Positions 1-7,456 of a stretch of 37,690 nucleotides of DNA are shown piece by piece. The notes under the pieces are model-generated. The model ran no database searches, had not been told where the DNA came from, and saw only the letters and a program-made list of their open reading frames with translations. The stretch comes from a virus. The stretch covers positions 1-37,690 of the IMG/VR virus record IMGVR_UViG_3300024999_000230. One strand, given 5' to 3'. The position numbers were made by a program, and so were the translations under genes. Within the stretch, counting starts at the first letter, position 1, and each line of letters starts with the position of its first letter.

Positions 1-39
1 ATTTTTGATAAATTCGGGGTTTTATTGAAAGGAGAAATT

Positions 40-207
40 ATGGAAAATAAAAATACATATACATATAAATATGTTACTTCTGGTGTTAGTTTTGGATGTG
101 CGTTAGCAATTTGTATATCGTGGAGTTTACACAAATCAATTTTGTGGGCAATGCTGCATGGATTTTTTAGTTGGTTTTATGTAATTTATTATGCTATGAC
201 AAGATAA
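40..207 (+). CDS. small two-helix membrane protein
   Basis: A 55-residue protein beginning at the ATG 9 bases after a GGAG-type ribosome binding site; an upstream in-frame start (25) lacks a site and is not preferred. After a short polar N-terminus there are two hydrophobic stretches, around residues 12-30 and 36-52, separated by a His/Lys turn, so a two-pass inner-membrane protein is likely. It resembles small unnamed membrane proteins that I recall from clostridial genomes and phages, but I cannot assign a function. It is the first gene of a plus-strand run of small early genes and is followed by two hairpins. Confidence 0.7.
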   Translation: MENKNTYTYKYVTSGVSFGCALAICISWSLHKSILWAMLHGFFSWFYVIYYAMTR

Positions 208-235
208 AATCTTATTTCTATTGAAATAAAAAAGA

Positions 236-293
236 TAGGAGAGTTATCTCCTACCCCGCAACTAAAAGGCTAACTGAGAGAAAACCTAGTTGC
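236..293 (+). other. tandem hairpins after the first gene
   Basis: Two adjacent stem-loops are visible. The first is TAGGAGA / TCTCCTA with a GTTA loop (236-253). The second is GCAACT..AGG / CCTAGTTGC (258-293) with a 3-base bulge. No U-run follows the second stem, so a simple terminator is not certain; a processed 3' end or leader of the next gene is possible. No riboswitch class was recognised. Confidence 0.4.
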
Positions 294-369
294 TTATATA
301 ATATATGAAATAATCGTAGCAATATTCCATTAAAAGGTAAGTTTGATTTAAATAATGAAAGGATAAAAT

Positions 370-555
370 ATGTTTAAAGTTATTAAAACCCTACCTTATG
401 GGCTGTCTAGAGAATTACCTTTTTATTTGGTTACTTGCCCTAATTGTAAAAACTCCAATCATCTTATTACAGTATATCTAGGCGGAACATATGAATGTTC
501 AATATGTTTAGAACAATTTCAACTAACTAAAGAACATATAATTGTAGTACCATAA
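370..555 (+). CDS. small zinc-ribbon protein
   Basis: A 61-residue protein preceded by GAAAGGAT. Two CxxC pairs (CPNC near residues 23-26 and CSIC near 43-46), about 17 residues apart, form a typical zinc-ribbon knuckle pair. No other domain is seen. Such stand-alone zinc ribbons are frequent in phage early regions and may bind nucleic acid or a host protein, but the role here is unknown. Confidence 0.65.
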   Translation: MFKVIKTLPYGLSRELPFYLVTCPNCKNSNHLITVYLGGTYECSICLEQFQLTKEHIIVVP

Positions 556-587
556 AATTTCCATTTCCTATAGAGAGGAGAATAATT

Positions 588-764
588 ATGTATAAAGTTG
601 AAAAATCCATATATAAAGTAGAAGGATATATGGTGTTTTCAAATAGCACGGCATTAACATATTGTATTAGAGATAAGGATGGCTGCATGATTGCTGATAG
701 AATACCAAATGAGAAATTGGCGAATAGAATAGTTTCAGGATTAAATATAATAGAGGAGATCTAA
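588..764 (+). CDS. small hypothetical protein
   Basis: A 58-residue protein starting at ATG 588 behind a GAGAGGAG site. It is mixed-charge and soluble, has no cysteine pairs and no membrane segment, and no family is recognised. Its last codons (GAG GAG ATC) contain the ribosome binding site of the thymidine kinase gene, which starts 2 bases after this stop, so translation of the two is probably coupled. Confidence 0.65.
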   Translation: MYKVEKSIYKVEGYMVFSNSTALTYCIRDKDGCMIADRIPNEKLANRIVSGLNIIEEI

Positions 765-766
765 AA

Positions 767-1354
767 ATGGCAAGTTTGATTTTTAATTATGGAAATATGG
801 GGAGCATCAAGTCAGCGATTTTGATTTGTCGTGCATATAAGTATAAAGAAATAGGCATGAATCCTTTGATTTTAACATCGGCAAAAGATACTAGGTCTGG
901 ACTTAATAAGGTTAAATCAAGAATTGATGCATTAGAGTACAAAGCTATATCTATTAAAGATAGTGAAAATATATATGAAATAATCAATAACGTATTAGAG
1001 AGTTCAGAAGATAAAGTTGATGTAGTTCTTTGTGATGAGATTCAATTTTTTACACCAGAACAAATAGATCAATTATCAGATGTGGTTGATTTTATGGATA
1101 TACCTGTTTATTGTTATGGTTTATTAAATGATTTTAGGACACTTTCTTTTGCTGGAAGTGAAAGATTATTCAATATTGCAGACGAAAGAATTGAAGTTGA
1201 CTCTATTTGCTCCTGTGGGCATAAAACAAATTTTAATGCAAAGATAGTTAACGGTAAGATTATTACAGAAGGTAAGCAGATACAAATAGGCGGAGACGAA
1301 TCTTACGTTGCCCTATGTAGGAAGTGCTATAAGCTAAGTAAACTCAATAAATAA
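767..1354 (+). CDS. tdk: thymidine kinase (type II, TK1-like)
   Basis: A 195-residue protein of usual length for bacterial and phage TK1-type thymidine kinases, which phosphorylate thymidine with ATP in dTTP salvage. Visible features are a P-loop region at residues 9-16, the Walker B/catalytic DEIQF (D90-F94, E91 the likely base), the YGL..DFR segment near 117-124, the lasso region and a structural zinc site (C148, C150, C184, C187). The P-loop reads GNMGSIKS instead of the usual GxMxSGKS: the Gly before the catalytic Lys15 is Ile14, which may weaken ATP binding. It sits with a nucleotidase-like gene, fitting nucleotide pool remodelling during infection. Confidence 0.9.
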   Translation: MASLIFNYGNMGSIKSAILICRAYKYKEIGMNPLILTSAKDTRSGLNKVKSRIDALEYKAISIKDSENIYEIINNVLESSEDKVDVVLCDEIQFFTPEQIDQLSDVVDFMDIPVYCYGLLNDFRTLSFAGSERLFNIADERIEVDSICSCGHKTNFNAKIVNGKIITEGKQIQIGGDESYVALCRKCYKLSKLNK

Positions 1355-1378
1355 AATATAAAACAATAGGTGATTAAT

Positions 1379-1567
1379 ATGATAAACAATGAAGAAATCA
1401 GTGAAGAATATAAAAAATGGTATTTTAATAGATCTAAAATATATCCAAATCAAAATCAGATTGATTACATGACAACCTTATTGCTCGAATACCTAGAGCG
1501 GAAGGAGTTTCGAAAATTATCAATCGCTCAAATTTTAGATAAAATTGCTTTTTTAATCAATAATTAA
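1379..1567 (+). CDS. small hypothetical protein
   Basis: A 62-residue protein; the ATG at 1379 lies 8 bases after an AGGTG site, which is better placed than the in-frame GTG 9 bases upstream. It is predicted helical, charged and soluble, with a leucine-rich C-terminal half. There are no cysteines and no recognised domain. It lies between thymidine kinase and another very small gene in the same plus-strand operon. Confidence 0.6.
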   Translation: MINNEEISEEYKKWYFNRSKIYPNQNQIDYMTTLLLEYLERKEFRKLSIAQILDKIAFLINN

Positions 1568-1577
1568 GGAGAACAAA

Positions 1578-1733
1578 ATGAGTTATACAACACATGAATT
1601 AGCAAAAAAGTTACTTGAATTGCCAGATGAAGAAGTTTTTATACAAAGTTTAAATAATGGATTATATCAAATAAAAAGCGTAGAACTTTGTAAATGTGAA
1701 GCTGAAGCAATTATAACTATGGAGGAAATATGA
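1578..1733 (+). CDS. small hypothetical protein, phage early type
   Basis: A 51-residue protein with a good AAGGAG site. The start (a helix ending in LLELPDEEVF) resembles short phage proteins in which an N-terminal 'LIEKLKEFPDD' type helix precedes beta strands. It has one CxC. Its stop (TGA 1731-1733) falls directly before the start of the nucleotidase gene, and the GGAGG of that gene is inside this reading frame, so the two are translationally coupled. Confidence 0.6.
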   Translation: MSYTTHELAKKLLELPDEEVFIQSLNNGLYQIKSVELCKCEAEAIITMEEI

Positions 1734-1734
1734 T

Positions 1735-2307
1735 ATGAAATATAATTTATTTCTCGATTTCGACGATACCATAACCCAAAGTTCCAAAGCATATTGTGAC
1801 GCTTATAACTTTAGATATAAGCAAGTAGATGGTTTCAAAGAAGCTAATTATCTAAACAATAAACTATGGAACTTTGGAGAGGAATGCCCATTAGCGGTTG
1901 AGAGAATTGATGACATGTTTGCTTCATTTGAATTTTTTCATGTGCTTGAGTTTATGCCAGATGCTTATGAAGTGCTGCAAGAGCTGAATGAGAAATATAA
2001 GATTATAATCGCATCGGTTGGCACATACGGTAATATCTCTCGAAAATCTTTATTTATAAAGGAAAAGCTACCATTTATAAAGAACTCGGTGTTGCTTGTA
2101 AATGATGGAGTAAAAATGGATAAAGGAATAGTTAACATGAATGTAAATAATAAATATGAATCAATCTTTATTGATGATGTTTATAGTAATTTAAAAACTT
2201 CAAATGCTAATTCAAAAATATGTTTTGGCGAAATTAAAGATTGGAATATTAAATGGCAAGACGCAAGATGTAAAAATTGGAAAGAGATTGCAAGAAAATT
2301 ATTATAG
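1735..2307 (+). CDS. HAD-family 5'(3')-deoxyribonucleotidase-like protein
   Basis: A 190-residue single-domain HAD phosphatase. The N-terminus carries motif I as D8-F-D10-D11-T, where D8 is the expected nucleophile and D10 the acid/base. A Ser in IIASVGT near residue 95 fits motif II, a Lys near 120-130 fits motif III, and FIDD near 145 fits motif IV. Length and layout match the NT5C-type deoxyribonucleotidases that dephosphorylate dNMPs. Together with thymidine kinase it suggests tuning of dTMP/dUMP pools, although substrate cannot be read from sequence. It is directly followed by an AP2/HNH endonuclease gene. Confidence 0.8.
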   Translation: MKYNLFLDFDDTITQSSKAYCDAYNFRYKQVDGFKEANYLNNKLWNFGEECPLAVERIDDMFASFEFFHVLEFMPDAYEVLQELNEKYKIIIASVGTYGNISRKSLFIKEKLPFIKNSVLLVNDGVKMDKGIVNMNVNNKYESIFIDDVYSNLKTSNANSKICFGEIKDWNIKWQDARCKNWKEIARKLL

Positions 2308-2322
2308 TTGAAAGGATTTAAA

Positions 2323-3225
2323 ATGGGGGCATTTATAGATTTAACGGGTATACAATTTGGAAGATTTACAGTATTAAAACGAGTAGAAAACAATAAATAT
2401 AATAAGCCACAATGGTTGTGTGAATGTAATTGTATAAATAAAACACAGAAAATAATATGTGGAAATAGTTTAAGAAGTGGATTAACACAATCTTGTGGTT
2501 GTTTAAATAAAGAAATTGTCTCACAAATACATTTAAAACATAACTTATCGAATCATAAATTATACAAAGTTTATCATGGGATGAAACAGCGTTGCTGTAA
2601 TTCTAAAAATCAATATTATTATAATTATGGAGGCAGAGGTATAAATATTTGTGATGAATGGTTAAATGAAGATAACGGGTTTATCAATTTTTATAATTGG
2701 GCGTTAAAAAACGGATATGATGAAAAATTAGAAATAGATAGAATAAATAATGATGGAAATTATGAGCCTACAAATTGTAGATGGGTAACTGACAGTATTC
2801 AAAATATAAATAAAAGAAAACCTTTTAAAAAATTTAGTAGAAAAAGAAAAAAAGAAATAAATTATGATAAATTAAAACAAGTAGAAATAAATGGAGAAAA
2901 GAAATCAATTGTAGAATTACCTAAAATATATAATATATCATATAAAACAATATATAGAAGAATTGAAAAGGGAGATAAAAATAACGATATTATTCGTCCA
3001 ATAAATAAAAGATCAAGTAACATTTCTGATAAACCTCTAAAAAGAAATATTACTCAAATTAAAAATGTATCTTGGAGCGAGAAAGAACAAAAATATATTG
3101 TACGATTTAAAATTGATGGCAAGCAAAAAAGACTAGGTACTTTTAAAAAGGATGAGTTAAACAATGCGAAGTTATTTGCTGAAGAAATAAGAAATAAAAT
3201 AAGCAGAGGAGAATTAAGGTATTGA
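2323..3225 (+). CDS. homing-type HNH endonuclease with AP2 DNA-binding domain
   Basis: A 300-residue protein. The ATG at 2323 has an AAAGGAT site; the in-frame TTG at 2308 overlaps the upstream stop and is less likely. Residues 1-60 form the N-terminal domain common to these proteins (LTGxxFGRxTVLKR, then cysteines ending in SCGC). The central nuclease has the EIDRINNDGNY..NCRWV signature of phage HNH enzymes near 140-160. A basic helical linker follows, and residues about 245-295 form an AP2-type DNA-binding domain (YIVRF..GKQKRLGTF). Such free-standing genes spread by cutting cognate alleles. Its very AT-rich, Lys/Asn-heavy codon use differs from the neighbouring enzymes and fits recent acquisition. 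Confidence 0.88.
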   Translation: MGAFIDLTGIQFGRFTVLKRVENNKYNKPQWLCECNCINKTQKIICGNSLRSGLTQSCGCLNKEIVSQIHLKHNLSNHKLYKVYHGMKQRCCNSKNQYYYNYGGRGINICDEWLNEDNGFINFYNWALKNGYDEKLEIDRINNDGNYEPTNCRWVTDSIQNINKRKPFKKFSRKRKKEINYDKLKQVEINGEKKSIVELPKIYNISYKTIYRRIEKGDKNNDIIRPINKRSSNISDKPLKRNITQIKNVSWSEKEQKYIVRFKIDGKQKRLGTFKKDELNNAKLFAEEIRNKISRGELRY

Positions 3226-3252
3226 ACAAAAATATAAAAATAGGAGAAAAAC

Positions 3253-3342
3253 ATGAGTAATTACCTAGAATACGTAATTTTGTTTTTAGTCTGTTTTGTA
3301 ACTGGCATGGCTGTAGGGTTTGCGGTTACGGTTTTACGATGA
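3253..3342 (+). CDS. 29-residue membrane peptide
   Basis: A very short gene: ATG at 3253 behind TAGGAGAAA, stop TGA at 3340. The product is almost entirely one hydrophobic helix (from about residue 7 to 27) with a C-terminal Arg. It could be a small membrane effector or a chance frame; the good ribosome binding site and uniform hydrophobicity favour a real gene. Confidence 0.5.
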   Translation: MSNYLEYVILFLVCFVTGMAVGFAVTVLR

Positions 3343-3377
3343 AAGAGTGATTCTATTGAAATTTAGGAGGTGAAGGA

Positions 3378-4013
3378 TTGGAAGAATTAAAACAATGTAC
3401 TAAATGCAGAGAATACAAGCCTGCAACAGAGGAATATTTTTACAAAGTAAATGGAAAACTGGGGCAACCATGTAAGCATTGTAGGGATGAATACCAAAAA
3501 ATATATAGAGAGAAAAATTTAGATAAATCAAGAGAATCTCAAAGACAATGGAAACAAAGAAATAAAGAAAGAGAATCAACTAAAGATAAATTGTGGAGAA
3601 AAAATAATAAAAAACACATCTTAGAATATACCAAAGAGTATCAAAAACAACATCGTGATAGAGTTAATGAATATAGTAAAATAAGAAGAAACAAAAATCA
3701 TAAAATAAATAATAAAGAATGGAAATATTGCTTAGATTGTTTTAATCATAAATGTGCTTATTGTGGAACTACCGAACAAGACCACAAAGAAAAATATAGA
3801 CAACAATTACATAAAGAACACGTAATACATAATGGAGATAATACAATAAATAATTGTGTCCCATCATGTAAAGGGTGCAATAGTAGTAAAAGACAGTTAG
3901 ATATGGAAACTTGGTTTAGATCCAAAGATTTTTTCTCAGAAGAAAAGCTTATAAAAATAAAGCAGTGGTTAAAAGAAGCTGAAAATTTAAATAAATCAGC
4001 TCCAATAAAGTAA
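3378..4013 (+). CDS. HNH endonuclease with N-terminal zinc knuckle
   Basis: A 211-residue protein starting at TTG 3378, 7 bases after a perfect AGGAGG. The N-terminus has two CxxC pairs (CTKC and CKHC), then a long, highly charged basic helix (residues about 35-110). The HNH domain follows: CAYC, then an EHV histidine, an N/NNC segment and CKGCN before a short C-terminal helix. This order is typical of phage HNH nucleases of homing type. It may cut DNA near its own insertion point; target unknown. It is the second HNH gene within 2 kb. Confidence 0.85.
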   Translation: MEELKQCTKCREYKPATEEYFYKVNGKLGQPCKHCRDEYQKIYREKNLDKSRESQRQWKQRNKERESTKDKLWRKNNKKHILEYTKEYQKQHRDRVNEYSKIRRNKNHKINNKEWKYCLDCFNHKCAYCGTTEQDHKEKYRQQLHKEHVIHNGDNTINNCVPSCKGCNSSKRQLDMETWFRSKDFFSEEKLIKIKQWLKEAENLNKSAPIK

Positions 4014-4035
4014 AATATAAAACAGTGAGGTAAAA

Positions 4036-4464
4036 ATGTTAATAACTATAGATAATAAAATACTTGAACAATATAACGAGTACTATTTTAAAAAATATCC
4101 GAAGCGAAAAGTCATACCAATTAAATCCCCAATATCTCCATCATTAAATCAATGGATGGTAATGAAAAGACCTGCAATGAACAATGAAAAACAGAAGTGG
4201 AAGGAGTTTATAATTTGGTTGGTTGAGCATTACGGATTGGAAAATAAGAAGATAGAAAAGGCAACTATGACTTTTACATATTATTTTAAAACTAAAGCAC
4301 GGCACGACAGCGATAACTATACGCCCAAGAACATTATGGATGGATTCACTCAAAGCGGATTGCTAGTAGACGATGATTTTGAGCATATACAAATGCTTTG
4401 CATTAAGGGCGGATATGACAAAGAAAATCCAAGAACCGAAATATTAATAGAAGAAACAAAGTGA
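4036..4464 (+). CDS. rusA: RusA-family Holliday junction resolvase
   Basis: A 142-residue protein matching the usual length of RusA-type crossover junction endodeoxyribonucleases. These dimeric nucleases resolve four-way DNA junctions during phage recombination and replication. The N-terminal SPSLNQW segment is followed by a long strand/helix region, and the metal-binding acidic cluster is intact in the form HDSDNYTPKNIMDGF and VDDDF near the C-terminus. It sits at the end of the early plus-strand block, shortly before the integrase, a common place in temperate phages. Confidence 0.85.
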   Translation: MLITIDNKILEQYNEYYFKKYPKRKVIPIKSPISPSLNQWMVMKRPAMNNEKQKWKEFIIWLVEHYGLENKKIEKATMTFTYYFKTKARHDSDNYTPKNIMDGFTQSGLLVDDDFEHIQMLCIKGGYDKENPRTEILIEETK

Positions 4465-4471
4465 GGCTGAA

Positions 4472-4687
4472 ATGAATAATGAACAAATTATAGAATTTCA
4501 AGGTGATAAATATAATTTAATTATAAATGAAGACGGATCGTCAAGTGTAAGTAGATTTAATAAAAAAGTAAAAATGTGGGTTGAAATAAATTTTCCAAGT
4601 CATTCAACGGTTGATGCAAAAGAAGTAGAAAACTCAATAATTAAATTACTTTCAAAACAATTTATAGATAGGGCTATTAGTAAATAA
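4472..4687 (+). CDS. hypothetical protein
   Basis: A 71-residue soluble protein that begins 7 bases after the RusA stop, behind a GAGGCTG site, so the two genes are probably co-transcribed. The first half looks beta-rich (repeated ILE/TYR/ASN strands with an EDGSS turn) and the second half helical. No cysteines, membrane segment or known motif were seen. Confidence 0.6.
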   Translation: MNNEQIIEFQGDKYNLIINEDGSSSVSRFNKKVKMWVEINFPSHSTVDAKEVENSIIKLLSKQFIDRAISK

Positions 4688-4760
4688 TAGTCCTATTGAC
4701 ATTGCATGAAGATTAAATTAACATAGGGATGTGAAGCTATACACTAAGGAGGAATATTTA

Positions 4761-6527
4761 ATGGAATCCCCCCAAATTAACTATAATGTAAAAAGAGTTG
4801 CCTGTTTATATAGAGTATCAACAAAAGGTCAAGTGGATAATAATGATATACCTATGCAAAAAACCGCATGTAGAGAATTTATTGATAAGCAAGCAGAGTG
4901 GAACTTAGTAAAAGAATATTATGAAAAGGGAGTATCAGGGTTTAAAAAATCTGCGAAGGACAGAGACGTACTTCAAAAAATAAGAACCGATGCGAGCATG
5001 GGGTTATTTGATATTTTATTGGTATTTATGTTTGACAGATTGGGAAGAAAAGATGACGAAACGCCATTTGTTGTAGAATGGTTTAGTAAACAAGGAATAG
5101 AAATATGGTCTGTAATAGAAGGAGAGCAAAAATTTGATAATCATACAGACAAGCTTTTAAACTATTTAAGATACTGGACATCAAGCGGAGAAAGTATTAA
5201 AACATCGATAAGAGTAAACGAAAGCCATGTTCAAATGACAAAAGAGGGTTCTTTTAGAGGTGGTAAACCTCCATATGGTTATGAATTAGTAAAATCGGGG
5301 AAACAAAATAAGAAGAACAAGGAATTACATAAATTAAGCATTGATGAGAATGAAAGTAAAACAGTTAAAGAAATGTTTAGACTGGCATGTGAAGAAGGAT
5401 ATGGAGGTAAAAGAATCTCTACATATTTAAATTCTCTTAAAATACCATCTAAAACAGAATCGGGATGGAGAGAATCTGTTGTAAACTATATTTTAAGAAA
5501 TCCAATTTACAAAGGCTATATGTCTTATGGTAAAACATCTTCTGATGGGGCATCAAAAAATAGAATTAATTCAAATGACTGGATATTATCGGCAACTCAA
5601 ATACCTGAATTAGCTATAATTGAAGAAGAATTGTGGGATAAATTACAGCAATTGAGAAAGAAAAGAAATACAATGAACAGGAAGAGTGATAACACTATTC
5701 ATTTCCCAATTCAAACAAAAAGCCCGTTATTATTTGTAGGATTTATAAAATGTGGGCAATGTGGATCTCCACTTACAACTACATATAATAATCGAAAATG
5801 GAAGAATAAAGATGGAGCCATAAAAACAAAACAGCGAGTATTTTATAGGTGTAGTGGAAAATCCACTGGTAAAACTGATTGTGACGGACAAACTCTTCAT
5901 GCTAAAAATAAAGTTGAAGAAGCAGTTATGATGGAAATTAATAAATATTTAGAACAACTCAGACAGGTTGATCTAGTAGCTCAAATAGAAAACTTTAAAG
6001 TAAAAAATATATCCCAAGATACGCTAGAATTAAAAAGATTTCAAAAACAAAATGAAGAAAATTATAAAGAATTAAATATATTAAATAAGGAGGTTACTAA
6101 AAGTATAATGGGTAAAAGTGAATTTAAACCATATCAATTATCTAATTTAATGGAACAAAAAGAAAACGAAATAAAGGATATTAACTCTAAAATCATTGAG
6201 TTAGAAAATAAATTTAAAGATAAAAAAATAGAATTAGATGACATGATTAGTTTACAAATATCTATTCCATGTTGGAAAGAAGAGTTTGAATTAGCATCGA
6301 ATGAGCAGAAAAAAATGATGATGTCACAAATTATAGATGAAATTATAGTGTATAAAAGTAAGATAAAAATTAAAGTTAAGCTATATATAGATGAGTTTGT
6401 AAAATCAATTAAGAGCAATGATTTTGGGATGCAAAAAGCACTCAACGGGGAGCGCAAGCAAGTGCCTTTAACTACCCATAAAATTATAGAAAATTTAATT
6501 GTTGTAAATATCAAAGAGGCGGGTTAA
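4761..6527 (+). CDS. int: large serine recombinase / phage integrase
   Basis: A 588-residue site-specific recombinase. The ATG at 4761 follows AAGGAGG; the upstream in-frame GTG at 4731 has no good site. The N-terminal catalytic domain (about 1-150) has the nucleophile in LYRVS (Ser20), the Q-rich MQ segment and FDRLGR. The Recombinase domain (about 160-290, GGKPPYGYE) comes next, then a zinc ribbon (CGQC near 330 and cysteines near 363-373), then a long coiled coil (about 395-530) of the type that controls integration versus excision. This is the architecture of phiC31/TP901-like integrases joining attP and attB. It lies next to tRNA-Ala and the lysis genes, the normal int-attP-lysis arrangement. 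Confidence 0.92.
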   Translation: MESPQINYNVKRVACLYRVSTKGQVDNNDIPMQKTACREFIDKQAEWNLVKEYYEKGVSGFKKSAKDRDVLQKIRTDASMGLFDILLVFMFDRLGRKDDETPFVVEWFSKQGIEIWSVIEGEQKFDNHTDKLLNYLRYWTSSGESIKTSIRVNESHVQMTKEGSFRGGKPPYGYELVKSGKQNKKNKELHKLSIDENESKTVKEMFRLACEEGYGGKRISTYLNSLKIPSKTESGWRESVVNYILRNPIYKGYMSYGKTSSDGASKNRINSNDWILSATQIPELAIIEEELWDKLQQLRKKRNTMNRKSDNTIHFPIQTKSPLLFVGFIKCGQCGSPLTTTYNNRKWKNKDGAIKTKQRVFYRCSGKSTGKTDCDGQTLHAKNKVEEAVMMEINKYLEQLRQVDLVAQIENFKVKNISQDTLELKRFQKQNEENYKELNILNKEVTKSIMGKSEFKPYQLSNLMEQKENEIKDINSKIIELENKFKDKKIELDDMISLQISIPCWKEEFELASNEQKKMMMSQIIDEIIVYKSKIKIKVKLYIDEFVKSIKSNDFGMQKALNGERKQVPLTTHKIIENLIVVNIKEAG

Positions 6528-6540
6528 TATATACATATAC

Positions 6541-6615
6541 GGGGGCGTAACTCAGCGGGAGAGTGTCACGCTGGCAGCGTGAAAGTCGTGGGTTCAACCC
6601 CCATTGCCTCCACCA
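6541..6615 (+). tRNA. tRNA-Ala (anticodon GGC)
   Basis: A complete cloverleaf can be drawn: 7-bp acceptor stem GGGGGCG/TGCCTCC (two G-U pairs), D stem ACTC/GAGT, anticodon stem TCACG/CGTGA with loop CTGGCAG giving anticodon GGC, a 5-base variable loop, T stem GTGGG/CCCAT and loop TTCAACC, discriminator A and encoded CCA. It starts 13 bases after the integrase stop. The intact structure argues for a functional phage-borne alanine tRNA; it could also mark a captured host attachment site. Confidence 0.92.
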
Positions 6616-6634
6616 TAATTTTAAGGAGATATCA

Positions 6635-6976
6635 ATGTTATTTAGTTCACTAATTCGTTGTCAAAGTTGCAACCATACATACAAAGGTAGAAAAGAACGT
6701 AACCAAATAAATTATCGCTGCAACAACCGTTTAAAAAATGGCACACTAGCATGTATAAATAAAAGCTACATAAACGAAGAAGAATTAGCTTCTGTAATTT
6801 TAAAACAATGCAATATATATGATACTCTCTTTATTAAAGATAATAAATTTATGAGAGAGCTAATAAGCGAAATAAATATTCTAGATGACGGATCATACAT
6901 AATTTATTATAATGACCCAAATTTCAAGCCAACTATCATTTCTGACACAAAATTGTCGTGGGGTACAACAAACTGA
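6635..6976 (+). CDS. orphan recombinase-type zinc-ribbon protein
   Basis: A 113-residue protein starting at ATG 6635 behind TAAGGAG; the longer frame from 6563 begins inside the tRNA and is rejected. Residues 5-55 look like the zinc beta-ribbon domain of large serine recombinases (C9, C12, C29, C40, with IRCQSCNHTYKG), but no catalytic or Recombinase domain accompanies it. The C-terminal half is not recognised. Because it sits next to a complete integrase carrying its own ribbon, it might modulate recombinase oligomers (for example as a directionality partner) or be a leftover of a second integrase. Both ideas are inference. Confidence 0.7.
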   Translation: MLFSSLIRCQSCNHTYKGRKERNQINYRCNNRLKNGTLACINKSYINEEELASVILKQCNIYDTLFIKDNKFMRELISEINILDDGSYIIYYNDPNFKPTIISDTKLSWGTTN

Positions 6977-7052
6977 CACTGTAACCATTGGGGGAGTAGG
7001 GCTAAAAACCCAATAAAATCAACCTTTTATACAATTCCTAGGGTACAACAAA
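6961..7052 (+). repeat. 12-bp direct repeat pair, possible attP region
   Basis: GGGTACAACAAA occurs at 6961-6972 (overlapping the 3' end of the zinc-ribbon gene) and again at 7041-7052, exactly 80 bp apart. The segment lies between integrase and lysis genes where attP is expected. The repeat may be recombinase or accessory-factor binding DNA, but the crossover core cannot be identified from one sequence. Confidence 0.4.
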
Positions 7053-7070
7053 AATAGGCAAAAAAATAGT

Positions 7071-7102
7071 GGGGAAGAGGCAACCGAAGTCACATCTTCC
7101 CC
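7071..7102. terminator. hairpin between convergent genes
   Basis: GGGGAAGA (7071-7078) pairs perfectly with TCTTCCCC (7095-7102) across a 16-base loop. It separates the plus-strand zinc-ribbon gene from the minus-strand late genes and probably stops transcription from both sides. Flanking T-runs are short, so efficiency is uncertain. Confidence 0.55.
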
Positions 7103-7115
7103 TAAGAGTATCCAT

Positions 7116-7445
7116 TTATTTCTTTTCTAATTTATCAATCAATCTCCCAATTGCTGGCTTAAAAAATATCTCAATCCGCTCTCTAGTAAAAAATTCTCTA
7201 ATATCTTCTGGTAAATTATTAACTTTAAGCATGATGATATCAATTATTTCTATGATAAATAATGTTCTATCTTTTTTAGAGTTATATAATTTTATCAATT
7301 CATCAATAGTTTCTGAACCAATTTTAGATATTTTATTCCAACCATCTTCTGTGAACTTTCCATCACTAGATTTCACAAGTTTAATAATTTCTAGAACTGC
7401 CAATATAGATGTGATGACGAATAGTATATAAAATATGTAATCCAT
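7116..7445 (-). CDS. membrane-anchored hypothetical protein near lysis genes
   Basis: A 109-residue protein with a strong AAGGAGGG site. One hydrophobic segment at residues 3-22 is followed by a charged, helical, soluble domain, so it is likely anchored in the inner membrane with the C-terminus in the cytoplasm or outside. It is the last gene of the late minus-strand unit, immediately after the endolysin. A role in lysis timing (antiholin or spanin-like) is possible from position only; no family recognised. Confidence 0.6.
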   Translation of the reverse strand: MDYIFYILFVITSILAVLEIIKLVKSSDGKFTEDGWNKISKIGSETIDELIKLYNSKKDRTLFIIEIIDIIMLKVNNLPEDIREFFTRERIEIFFKPAIGRLIDKLEKK

Positions 7446-7456
7446 AAAATCCCTCC

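Noticed and set aside
236-293. Riboswitch leader
   Set aside because: Two hairpins are visible but no known aptamer core could be matched by eye.
6563-6634. N-terminal extension of the zinc-ribbon frame
   Set aside because: It starts inside tRNA-Ala; the ATG at 6635 has the ribosome site.
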